A stretch of DNA of 6,975 nt, taken from assembly GCA_964550465.1 (NCBI GenBank), contig CAZJZH010000048.1:1-6975 (forward strand), given 5' to 3'. The position numbers and the translations under genes are program-made. Positions 1-6,874 of the stretch are shown here, piece after piece; the stretch's first letter is position 1; every line of letters begins with the position of its first letter. This DNA comes from CAZJZH01 sp964550465 (GTDB lineage Bacteria > Patescibacteriota > Patescibacteriia > JACRDY01). The notes under the pieces were generated by a model. That model made no database searches. It worked only from the letters and a program-made list of their open reading frames with translations, and had not been told where the DNA came from.

Positions 1-1
1 C

Positions 2-3000
2 GCGCCGCAGCCACCAGTCGAGCCGACCGAACAGCCGCGCTCTGACAGTGACCAGCGTAAAGAACAGCAGCTGAACGATGCTTTTGAGCGAGAACGTCGC
101 TCAGTCTTTGGCTTCCTTATCACTCACTACCGCATCACCTACCTGCTGCTGATCGCCATTGTAGCTATCGGCACCTTCGCCATGCTGACCATGCCGAAGG
201 AAGCAGACCCGGAAGTCAAGATTCCTTTTGCGGCGGTTACTACTGTTTACCCTGGCGCCAGTCCAACTGATGTTGAAGACTTGGTCACCAATGAAATTGA
301 AGCGGAAGTAAAAAATTTAGAAAACTTACGTCGCTACACCTCCAGCTCTTCACTGGGCGTATCCAGTGTCTCGGTTGAATTTGAAGCCGAAGCCGACCTC
401 CAGAGTAGTTACCAAAAACTACGCGAAGCAGTTGATCGGGCTAAGGTCAGCCTACCCGAAGATGCTGAAGAGCCGGTAGTAACCGAAATCCGCGCTAATG
501 ACTTTGCCATCGTCACCTACAGTCTGGTGGGTGATGTATCTGATTTGGAATTAAAAAACCTGGCTGATGAGCTGCAAGATCAGTTTGAATCGATTGATGA
601 TGTATCGCGAGCGGTTATCTTGGGTGGCATCCAGCGTGAATACCAGGTAGTGGTTGATCAGACCCTGCTGCTGACCTATGGCCTGTCCCTCAGTCAGGTA
701 GTCTCCGCTATCAACACCAGCAACATCAACCTACCAGCTGGTGACTTGGAAGTAGACGGCTTTAACTACACGGTGCGAGTTGAAGGTAAGTTTACCGAAG
801 CGATTGAGCTGAACGATATTGTTATCGCTACCCGTGACAACACGCCTATATTCCTCGGTGACGTAGCGACCATCACTGACGGTTTTGCTGAACAAGAGAC
901 CGAATCACGCATCTCTGTGAGCGGACAACAACCACAGAACACCGTTTCACTCCAGCTGTACAAAAAAACCGGTGGTAATATTTTGGCTATCGTTGACCAA
1001 TCAGAGCAATTGGTAGCGGCCCTCCAAGCCGACCGCACTATTCCTGCCTATATCACAGTTGAAAAGACGGGGGACAACGCTGTCTGGATTCGTGATGACA
1101 TCACCCAGCTGTCCACCAATGGTCTGCAAACCATGGTGCTGATCATCATCTTCCTGATGGCGGTACTGGGTTTGCGCGGTGCCTTCGTCACTGGTCTGTC
1201 TATCCCGATTGCGTTCTTCATGACCTTCATCGTCCTCTACGCCGGCGGTGAAACGATTAACAGCATGGTGCTGTTCTCATTGGTCTTGTCACTCGGTCTG
1301 ATGGTTGATAACGCCATCGTCATCATGGAAGGGATTAGCGAGTACATGCTCAAGCATAAGAAAACGCCCTACGAAGCAGCTATCTTATCTATTTGGAACT
1401 ACCGCTGGCCGATCATTGCCGGCACTCTAACTACCGTAGCCGCCTTTGTGCCGATGTTCCTCGTCTCTGGTATCCTCGGTGAATACCTATCTGTCTTGCC
1501 ACGAACCATTTCCGCTGCATTGCTGTCATCTCTCTTCGTCGCCTTAGTGGTTATCCCAACGCTGACTTCACAGTGGGTCAAAAAAATTCCGGTCCGCACC
1601 GGTGAGGCAGAAAACGGTAACGGCGGTGGCACGAAAAAAGCTCGTGGCTTTATCTTCCGCCAGATGAATGCCTTGCGCAACTGGTACCAGCACAAGCTAC
1701 GCCAAACAGTGGCCGCTAAGAAACGCCGCCGCCGGACTATTGCTCTTGCTTGGATGGCTTTTGTCCTGGCTATTATGGTGCCGGTCAGCGGCTTGCTGCG
1801 CGTAGAAATGTTTGGCGCGGTAGACAGTGACTACTTTGTAGTCAGCATCACCTTACCTAATGGCTCAGTACTGGAAGACACCAACGCTGTCGCTGTTCAA
1901 GCCGAGGCAATTGTGGCTGAACTGCCCGAGCTGGATAATTTTGTCACCAACATCGGCACCTCTTCGTCTGTTGGCTTAACCGACGGCTTTGGCGGTAGCG
2001 GCTCCAGTAGTAGCCACCTAGCCAACATCACCGTCAACCTGGTTGATGGTGATGATCGTGACCGCAAGAGTTACGAAATTGCTGACAGTGTTCGCTCAGA
2101 ATTAACTGCTATCCAAGGTGGCGAGGTGGTAGTGGATGAGCTATCTGCCGGCCCGCCAACCGGTGCGCCGATTGAAGTCCGCATCTTTGGCTCTGAAAAC
2201 GACACTATCTCCGTCGTCACTGCTGACGTGGTCAGCCTGCTCCAGTCATACCCGGAAACCTTTAACGTTAAAGATAGTCTGGAAGACGCTACGGGCGAAT
2301 TTACCTTTACGCTTGATAAACAGCGAGCCAACTTTTATGGCCTCAGTGTCAGCACCGTGGCTGGCACTATCCGCAACGCCCTCTTTGGCACTACTGCTTC
2401 AACCATCACTCGTGATGGCGAGGACGTCGATATCATCGTTAAGTACGACCAAAAGAACTTCACCAGCATTGATGACGTTGAAGATTTACTCATCACCACA
2501 CCAACCGGTGAAGCAGTACCGCTGAAGCAAGTAGCGGACTTATCGCTAGAACCATCACTGGTCAGCATTAACCACCGCGATGGTGACAACGTCGCCAGTG
2601 TGACTGCTCAGGTCAACGAAGGTGCTAATCTCCAAGAGGTATTAACCCGCTTTGCTGCTGATCAACAACAACTAGTCCTGCCGGGAGACACGCGGATTGA
2701 AGTGGGTGGTGAGGTAGAAGATATCGAACAATCATTCACCGAAACATTCTACTCCATGATTGTAGCTGTTATCTTGATTGCCTTTATCTTAGTACTCCAG
2801 TTCAACTCTTTCCGTCAGCCGCTGATTATCCTCTTCAGCTTACCGTTGGCCATTATCGGTGTGATTATCGGCCTGACTATCCTGCGTCTGCCATTTAGCT
2901 TCCCAGCCTTTATCGGTATCGTCTCGCTATCCGGTATCGCCGTTAACGACGCCATTGTCCTGATTGACCGTATTAACAAAAACCTGCGCCAAGGCATGAG

Positions 3001-3286
3001 CTTCGTTGAGGGGATTGTCGAAGGTGGTATGTCGCGCATGCAGCCTATCTTCCTGACCTCGGCTACAACTATTGTCGGTGTCTTACCGCTGGCTTTGACC
3101 AATGAACTGTGGCGCGGTCTGGGCTTTGCTATCATCTTTGGTTTACTCTTCGCCACTATCTTGACCCTATTGATCGTGCCGGTGATGTACGCCAGCCTGT
3201 GTAAAAAGAAAATGGCTGCCGAAGGCGTGACGATGGACCTTGATGAGTATCGCCAACCAGAGCCGCCGCACCAACAGGTAATGTAA
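2..3286 (+). CDS. RND-superfamily efflux permease (AcrB-like inner membrane pump), 5' end cut by the window
   Basis: Proton-driven membrane exporter of the RND (AcrB/MMPL-like) superfamily; the substrate cannot be told from sequence. The frame is open from base 2 to the TAA at 3284-3286 (1094 residues visible). The ATG at 182 is therefore internal: it falls at the end of the first membrane helix. Counting from base 2, residues 1-43 form a Pro- and charge-rich cytoplasmic tail, helix 1 is about 45-61, and the first porter region (DPEVKIP, then YPGASPTDVED) runs to about 370. Helices 2-6 lie at about 376-522, a basic cytoplasmic loop (KKRRRR) precedes helix 7 at 579-599, the second porter region follows, and helices 8-12 cover about 917-1065. 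This is the usual two-fold RND repeat; AcrB is about 1049 residues. Helix 4 reads GLMVDNAIV and helix 10 GIAVNDAIVL, so the proton-relay pattern differs from AcrB. A membrane-fusion partner is expected upstream but is not visible. Family assignment is firm; subfamily and substrate are not. Confidence 0.95.
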   Translation, partial: APQPPVEPTEQPRSDSDQRKEQQLNDAFERERRSVFGFLITHYRITYLLLIAIVAIGTFAMLTMPKEADPEVKIPFAAVTTVYPGASPTDVEDLVTNEIEAEVKNLENLRRYTSSSSLGVSSVSVEFEAEADLQSSYQKLREAVDRAKVSLPEDAEEPVVTEIRANDFAIVTYSLVGDVSDLELKNLADELQDQFESIDDVSRAVILGGIQREYQVVVDQTLLLTYGLSLSQVVSAINTSNINLPAGDLEVDGFNYTVRVEGKFTEAIELNDIVIATRDNTPIFLGDVATITDGFAEQETESRISVSGQQPQNTVSLQLYKKTGGNILAIVDQSEQLVAALQADRTIPAYITVEKTGDNAVWIRDDITQLSTNGLQTMVLIIIFLMAVLGLRGAFVTGLSIPIAFFMTFIVLYAGGETINSMVLFSLVLSLGLMVDNAIVIMEGISEYMLKHKKTPYEAAILSIWNYRWPIIAGTLTTVAAFVPMFLVSGILGEYLSVLPRTISAALLSSLFVALVVIPTLTSQWVKKIPVRTGEAENGNGGGTKKARGFIFRQMNALRNWYQHKLRQTVAAKKRRRRTIALAWMAFVLAIMVPVSGLLRVEMFGAVDSDYFVVSITLPNGSVLEDTNAVAVQAEAIVAELPELDNFVTNIGTSSSVGLTDGFGGSGSSSSHLANITVNLVDGDDRDRKSYEIADSVRSELTAIQGGEVVVDELSAGPPTGAPIEVRIFGSENDTISVVTADVVSLLQSYPETFNVKDSLEDATGEFTFTLDKQRANFYGLSVSTVAGTIRNALFGTTASTITRDGEDVDIIVKYDQKNFTSIDDVEDLLITTPTGEAVPLKQVADLSLEPSLVSINHRDGDNVASVTAQVNEGANLQEVLTRFAADQQQLVLPGDTRIEVGGEVEDIEQSFTETFYSMIVAVILIAFILVLQFNSFRQPLIILFSLPLAIIGVIIGLTILRLPFSFPAFIGIVSLSGIAVNDAIVLIDRINKNLRQGMSFVEGIVEGGMSRMQPIFLTSATTIVGVLPLALTNELWRGLGFAIIFGLLFATILTLLIVPVMYASLCKKKMAAEGVTMDLDEYRQPEPPHQQVM

Positions 3287-3302
3287 CGAAAGCTATTGTA
3301 TC

Positions 3303-3336
3303 AAAAAACACTCAACTACATAGTTGGGTGTTTTTT
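3303..3336 (+). terminator. Rho-independent terminator, probably bidirectional
   Basis: A hairpin lies 16 bp after the RND stop codon. CACTCAACT (3309-3317) pairs with AGTTGGGTG (3322-3330) through one G-U wobble, around a 4-nt loop. The stem is flanked by AAAAAA (3303-3308) and followed by TTTTTT (3331-3336). Read on the minus strand the same element has one A-C mismatch in the stem but again ends in six T, so it can also stop transcription of the convergent CobW-type gene. It is the only T-tract hairpin seen in the spacer between these two genes. Confidence 0.85.
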
Positions 3337-3340
3337 AAAA

Positions 3341-3371
3341 GGTAATGAGTAATGAGGTAATGATTAATTGA
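3341..3371. repeat. Short AT-rich tandem repeat (GTAATGA units)
   Basis: GGTAATGA, GTAATGA and GGTAATGA follow directly on each other, then a degenerate TTAATTGA. Units are 7-8 bp and two of the three good ones are identical. The repeat sits between the terminator and the heptamer inverted repeat in a non-coding spacer. No function is evident; replication slippage would explain it. Confidence 0.6.
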
Positions 3372-3372
3372 T

Positions 3373-3461
3373 CCACATCGTATGTGGTATGCCGTATACC
3401 GTATGACGGAGGAGAGATATATAGTACCTGCCTGCATACGACATACCGCATACGGTATACG
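3373..3461. repeat. Inverted pair of four-unit heptamer arrays
   Basis: The left array (3380-3407) reads GTATGTG, GTATGCC, GTATACC, GTATGAC. The right array (3434-3461) reads GCATACG, ACATACC, GCATACG, GTATACG, which is the same type of unit on the opposite strand. Comparing the left arm (from 3379) with the reverse complement of the right arm gives about 22 identities in 28 positions, with a purine-rich spacer (GGAGGAGAG region) between them. Smaller hairpins are nested inside: CCACAT/ATGTGG at 3373-3387 and ATACCG/CGGTAT at 3443-3458. No T-tract follows directly on either strand, so this is not a simple terminator. It could be a protein-binding array, a REP-like element or a structured 3' UTR of the CobW-type gene. 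Confidence 0.7.
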
Positions 3462-3469
3462 AGGGCACC

Positions 3470-4429
3470 CTAATTACGAGTTACTGGCTGCTGACCACTA
3501 ATCACCCCTCTCACCTCCTCCTCATACCGCTCCAACTCATGCCCCATCACTACCAGCCGCGTTTGCTGGCCGTCATACTGCTTTAACGGCACCAGCTGTC
3601 CACGACCAAAAGCAATATTGAGTAACTGTGGGCCAGCAGCAGTATAGACCACTCCTTTAATCCGATGAACATAATCTTTTGGCAATTGACTCAGTGCATC
3701 TAACACTGCCTGGGCATCGAGTGCGCCATCAGCGCTAAACTCCACCACCTCAACCTCATTGTGATGATGGTCAGTGTCTCGATCGGTGTGACCTGATTGT
3801 AAATCAAACAACGTACTGTCTAGTCCAAAGATAACATCCGGGCTGACCAGTCCTTCATTCGTCTTAATTTTTGGGGTGGTGGGGTTAAGTTCATAAACAT
3901 CATCCAGCGTGTCTTCTAGTACTCGCTCACTGGCCACCAGCTCGTGTTTGTTAATGAGAATCAGATCTGTTTCTTCGGCCTGCCGCTTGGCAGTAATACT
4001 CTTGTCCTTGTAGCCATCAAAGTTCAAGGCGTCAATGACAGTAATGACACCGTCCAGCATCAGACGATCTTTCTTGGCCAGAATCTCCCAGGCAATCGGT
4101 GCTGGATAAGCCGAGCCTGATGTTTCAATAATAATGCGATCCGGCCGGTACTGAGCCAGCAGATCATCTAGCGCATTGCCCAGCTTACCAACTAAGACAC
4201 AGCACAGGCAGCCATTGAGCATTTCTTGCACCGCGATGCTCTGCTCTTTAGCCAGCAGGGAGTCCACCGCCATATCACCAAACTCATTTTTCAGCCAAAC
4301 TGTCTTGTAGTCAGTCGGTAGCTGTTTGATGAGATTAAGAATGATGGTGGTTTTGCCGCTGCCCAGATAGCCGGTAAAAACGGTCACTGGCACGCGGGGT
4401 GAAGTAGTCATATGCAGCCACAGTAGCAT
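3470..4429 (-). CDS. CobW/COG0523-family metallochaperone-type GTPase
   Basis: Member of the SIMIBI-class G3E GTPases (COG0523), which are thought to use GTP hydrolysis to deliver metals such as zinc or cobalt to client proteins in the cytoplasm. The 319 residues show Walker A GYLGSGKT at 20-27, a switch region NEFGDMAVD at 48-56, the family's metal-binding CxCC motif in GCLCC at 73-77, the Walker B-side motif ETSGSAYP at 102-109, and NKHE at 160-163 in place of the usual NKxD base-recognition motif. A His/Asp-rich loop (SGHTDRDTDHHH, about 212-223) precedes a CobW C-terminal domain (about 225-312). The start may be Met7 (ATG at 4411-4409): this leaves the short leader normal for the family before VTVFTGYLG. 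Neither start has a good Shine-Dalgarno. The gene is divergent from the YibE/F gene across 31 bp and convergent with the RND gene. The last residues (VISGQQPVTRN) come from DNA resembling the adjacent spacer repeats. Family assignment is firm; the client and metal are unknown. Confidence 0.93.
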   Translation of the reverse strand: MLLWLHMTTSPRVPVTVFTGYLGSGKTTIILNLIKQLPTDYKTVWLKNEFGDMAVDSLLAKEQSIAVQEMLNGCLCCVLVGKLGNALDDLLAQYRPDRIIIETSGSAYPAPIAWEILAKKDRLMLDGVITVIDALNFDGYKDKSITAKRQAEETDLILINKHELVASERVLEDTLDDVYELNPTTPKIKTNEGLVSPDVIFGLDSTLFDLQSGHTDRDTDHHHNEVEVVEFSADGALDAQAVLDALSQLPKDYVHRIKGVVYTAAGPQLLNIAFGRGQLVPLKQYDGQQTRLVVMGHELERYEEEVRGVISGQQPVTRN

Positions 4430-4446
4430 AAATCAGCTATTTTTCC

Positions 4447-4452
4447 TATAAT
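4447..4452 (+). promoter_or_regulatory. -10 promoter box (TATAAT) for the YibE/F gene
   Basis: A perfect TATAAT ends 8 bp before the ATG at 4461. Transcription normally begins 6-8 bp after this box, so the mRNA would start at or within a couple of bases of the start codon (leaderless). At 17-bp spacing the -35 position (4424-4429) reads TAGCAT, which is a poor match. The box lies in the 31-bp divergent gap, so the promoter region overlaps the 5' end of the CobW-type gene. Confidence 0.6.
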
Positions 4453-4460
4453 TACCGTAT

Positions 4461-5630
4461 ATGCATACTCTCTGGCGGATCAGCCTTTTTAGCACCATAC
4501 TGCTCGTAACGCTGTTTAGTGTAGTAGCGCCGGCTCAAGCCCACGGTGGCGACCCGGCCGCAGATGAGATTTTTGAATCTCGTGTTACGGCTATCACGGA
4601 TGAAGTGACTAAAACCGCTGAAGATGGCGCTGTCTTTGTCCAACAAAACCTGGAACTGGAAGCACTGACCGGGCCGTATGATGGTCAGACATTCACCTTT
4701 ACGGGGATTGGCGACTTTGAGGTAGTAGACAGCAAGCAGTACCGCGTGGGTGACCGGGTCGTCACCGCCCTCCACCAAACACCTGATGGCGAACCAATTG
4801 TAACGGTGATTGACTATGTCCGGCGCGGCTGGCTGTGGGCACTAGCAGCGCTATTTGCCGCTAGCGTGCTGGTCATCAGCCGCTGGAAGGGACTCCGCGC
4901 CCTGTTAGTGATTGTCCTGTCATTCGCGGTTATTCTTGGCGTAATGATTCCGCTGATCCTCCAGGGCATGTCGCCACTACTGGTCAGCATTATTGGCGCC
5001 ACCGCTATTATGACCTGCGCCATCTTCATCACCGAAGGAGTGAACACCAAAAGCCTGATCACCTTTGCGGCCGTCATCGCCTCACTGGTAGTTATCCTGA
5101 TCCTATCAACCATCTTCACCGGCGTGACACGATTAACCGGCCTATGGAACGAAGATATTCTCTACCTCATCAGCTACCAAGGTCAAAGTATTAATGCTCA
5201 AGGATTGTTACTGGCAGGAATTGTCATTGGCAGCATTGGCGCCTTGGATGATATTATCGTCAGCCAAGTCTCAGCCGTGCAAGAGCTTTACCGTGCCAAT
5301 AAGCAGCAATCAGTCAGTCAGATTTTTAGCGCCGCTCTGCGGATTGGTACTGACCACATCAGCGCCCTGGTCAATACGTTGTTTCTGGCCTATGCTGGTG
5401 TAGCCTTACCACTGTTACTGCTCTTTGCTGTTGATACCGGTACGAGCGTATCGTGGTTACAACTGATTAATAACGAACTGATTGCCACAGAAATCGTCCG
5501 GACGTTAGTCGGTAGTATCGGTCTAGTGCTGGCTATGCCACTATCAACCTGGCTGGCTATTGTGATCCTGCGTCACTATCCAGCAGCTTTAGATACGATG
5601 CCGGAAGGACATCATCACCACCATCACTAA
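4461..5630 (+). CDS. YibE/F-family multi-pass membrane protein with C-terminal His6 tail
   Basis: Integral membrane protein of the YibE/F family, whose molecular function is not established. The 389 residues begin with a clear signal peptide (positive start MHTLWR, hydrophobic core, cleavage predicted after AQA at 25-27), which would leave a mature N-terminus beginning HGGD. Residues 28-120 form a soluble beta-rich domain outside the membrane (QYRVGDRVV at 93-101). About seven membrane helices follow, at roughly 123-140, 145-167, 170-190, 199-222, 249-270, 298-322 and 350-372. The motif GALDD (260-264), followed by IIVSQVSAVQELYRAN, is the conserved family signature. The protein ends in GHHHHHH just before TAA, coded by mixed CAT/CAC codons. 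The start is fixed by the signal peptide and lies 8 bp from a TATAAT box, with no Shine-Dalgarno. The stop is 20 bp before the bactofilin-like gene, so the two are probably co-transcribed. Family assignment is fairly sure; transport of a metal or solute is a guess. Confidence 0.9.
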   Translation: MHTLWRISLFSTILLVTLFSVVAPAQAHGGDPAADEIFESRVTAITDEVTKTAEDGAVFVQQNLELEALTGPYDGQTFTFTGIGDFEVVDSKQYRVGDRVVTALHQTPDGEPIVTVIDYVRRGWLWALAALFAASVLVISRWKGLRALLVIVLSFAVILGVMIPLILQGMSPLLVSIIGATAIMTCAIFITEGVNTKSLITFAAVIASLVVILILSTIFTGVTRLTGLWNEDILYLISYQGQSINAQGLLLAGIVIGSIGALDDIIVSQVSAVQELYRANKQQSVSQIFSAALRIGTDHISALVNTLFLAYAGVALPLLLLFAVDTGTSVSWLQLINNELIATEIVRTLVGSIGLVLAMPLSTWLAIVILRHYPAALDTMPEGHHHHHH

Positions 5631-5650
5631 TTAACCATTTCATTCATAAC

Positions 5651-6799
5651 ATGATGCATATGCGTAAATCATTGGCGCTGCTAGCCATGCTGGTTATCAC
5701 TTTCCTGCCCCTGTCGCTCTCAGCGGCTACTGTCGGTAGCGGGGAAGAGTACCGCATTGACAGCAACGAGGTCATCGAGGACAACCTCTACGCTGCAGCG
5801 GCAGATATCAATATCTTAGGCACCATCGAGGGTGATGCCTTGTTGGCTGGCGCCAATATCTTGATCAACAGCCCTATCGGCCAAGACCTGATGGTAGCTG
5901 GTGGCAACGTCACTATCCTCAATGAAGTTGGCCAAGACCTGCGGGCAGCCGGCGGTACCATTTTGATTAATGGTGACGTTAATGGCGATGCCATGCTGGC
6001 TGGTGGATTGATTACCATCCCCGCAGGAGTCACGATTGATGGTGACGTCTACGTTGGTGCTGGTCGATTGGTCATGGACGGCATAGTCAACGGTGATGTC
6101 TCTGTGGCAGCCGGCGAGCTACTGCTCAACGGCCGAGTTAACGGTGTAGTTGAGGCTATCGTCGACGAACGCTTCACTATTGGCGCTAACGCTGTTATCA
6201 CCAACGGCTTAGACTACCAAGCCCGCCAAGAGGTTGTTGTGCCAGATACAGCTACTGTTGGTGGTGAAATTAGCTTTGAAGAAACCGCCTACCAAAAACA
6301 CGGCCAAGCTGACCCTGAGACCATCTTCGGCATCTTGGCCGGCCTGTGGCTATTTGGCTTCCTGACTATGGCCGTAGCAGCCGTGGTGCTGGTGTTGACC
6401 TTCAAAAAGTTCTCTAACGAGTGGGTTCAGGGGGTTAACAAGCGCTTTGGCTACTACTTTGCTATCGGCCTAGCTATCTTGCTGCTCGGCCCACTGGTGT
6501 TTATCATCTTATTGATGACTGGCATCGGCCTGGCCTTGGCCTTCCTGTGGCTGTTTGCTTGGCTGCTGATGGTGGCTCTAGCCAAGATGTACACCGGCGT
6601 ACTGGTGGGAGTCTGGCTCCATAAGCTCTTCGGCAAAGAAAAAGACCTGCCAGCTCCAACCTGGTGGAGTGCCCTGCTGGGTACATTTGTTCTCAGCTTG
6701 TTGCTACTAGTGCCAGTGCTGGGCATGCTGTTTATGTGTGTCTTACTCTGCGCCATGCTGGGCAGCGGCTTCTTACTAGACTGGAAGCTCCATCGGTAG
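5651..6799 (+). CDS. Exported bactofilin-like (polymer-forming) beta-helix protein with membrane-spanning C-terminus
   Basis: Likely a structural envelope protein. A signal peptide (MRKSLALLAMLVITFLPLS, cleavage near residue 26) leads into a beta-helical region at about 36-215. This region is built of rungs of roughly 17-19 residues repeating patterns such as IGQDLMVAGGNVTI, VGQDLRAAGGTILI and VNGDAMLAGG, the Gly/Asp/Asn-rich style of bactofilin (polymer-forming cytoskeletal, DUF583-like) domains. Four or five hydrophobic helices follow (about 225-251, 268-288, 289-311, and 338-378 as one or two), ending in the basic tail WKLHR. Classical bactofilins are short and cytoplasmic; here the domain should face outside. 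ATG codons at 5651, 5654 and 5660 are all possible starts. The one at 5660 (MRKSL) gives the tidiest signal peptide, and none has a Shine-Dalgarno. The gene lies 20 bp after the YibE/F gene and ends before a strong terminator. The fold class is well supported; the biological role is unknown. Confidence 0.85.
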   Translation: MMHMRKSLALLAMLVITFLPLSLSAATVGSGEEYRIDSNEVIEDNLYAAAADINILGTIEGDALLAGANILINSPIGQDLMVAGGNVTILNEVGQDLRAAGGTILINGDVNGDAMLAGGLITIPAGVTIDGDVYVGAGRLVMDGIVNGDVSVAAGELLLNGRVNGVVEAIVDERFTIGANAVITNGLDYQARQEVVVPDTATVGGEISFEETAYQKHGQADPETIFGILAGLWLFGFLTMAVAAVVLVLTFKKFSNEWVQGVNKRFGYYFAIGLAILLLGPLVFIILLMTGIGLALAFLWLFAWLLMVALAKMYTGVLVGVWLHKLFGKEKDLPAPTWWSALLGTFVLSLLLLVPVLGMLFMCVLLCAMLGSGFLLDWKLHR

Positions 6800-6823
6800 A
6801 ATCGACAGTACTAGTTGAAAAAC

Positions 6824-6862
6824 AAAAACCTCCTGGCGAGTACTATGTCGGGAGGTTTTTTT
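6824..6862 (+). terminator. Strong Rho-independent terminator after the YibE/F-bactofilin operon
   Basis: AAAAACCTCC (6824-6833) pairs perfectly with GGAGGTTTTT (6851-6860). The stem extends inward through G-C and G-U pairs (6834-6838 with 6846-6850) to a loop at about 6839-6845. A run of seven T (6856-6862) follows on the plus strand. On the minus strand the hairpin is followed by TTTTTG and then more T, so it could also end a convergent gene arriving from the right edge. Confidence 0.9.
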
Positions 6863-6874
6863 CTTTTACCATTC

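Noticed and set aside
2136..2525. A 129-codon plus-strand open frame inside the RND gene
   Set aside because: It is fully contained in another frame of a clearly conserved membrane pump, has Ser/Leu-rich low-complexity content and shows no recognisable motif.
3373..3461. CRISPR array or IS terminal repeats in the heptamer region
   Set aside because: The units are only 7 bp with no spacers between them, and no transposase or target-site duplication is visible.
4457..4468. GTAT-ATGC-ATAC partial palindrome at the YibE/F start as an operator
   Set aside because: Arms of only 4 bp overlapping the ATG are too short to support a regulator site, and the sequence does not resemble a known Zur box.
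4452..4778. A 108-codon minus-strand open frame opposite the YibE/F gene
   Set aside because: It is antisense to the signal peptide and soluble domain of a well-supported gene and has no family features.
5610..5630. His6 tail as evidence of vector or construct DNA
   Set aside because: The codons are mixed, no linker or vector sequence adjoins them, and the native operon continues 20 bp later.
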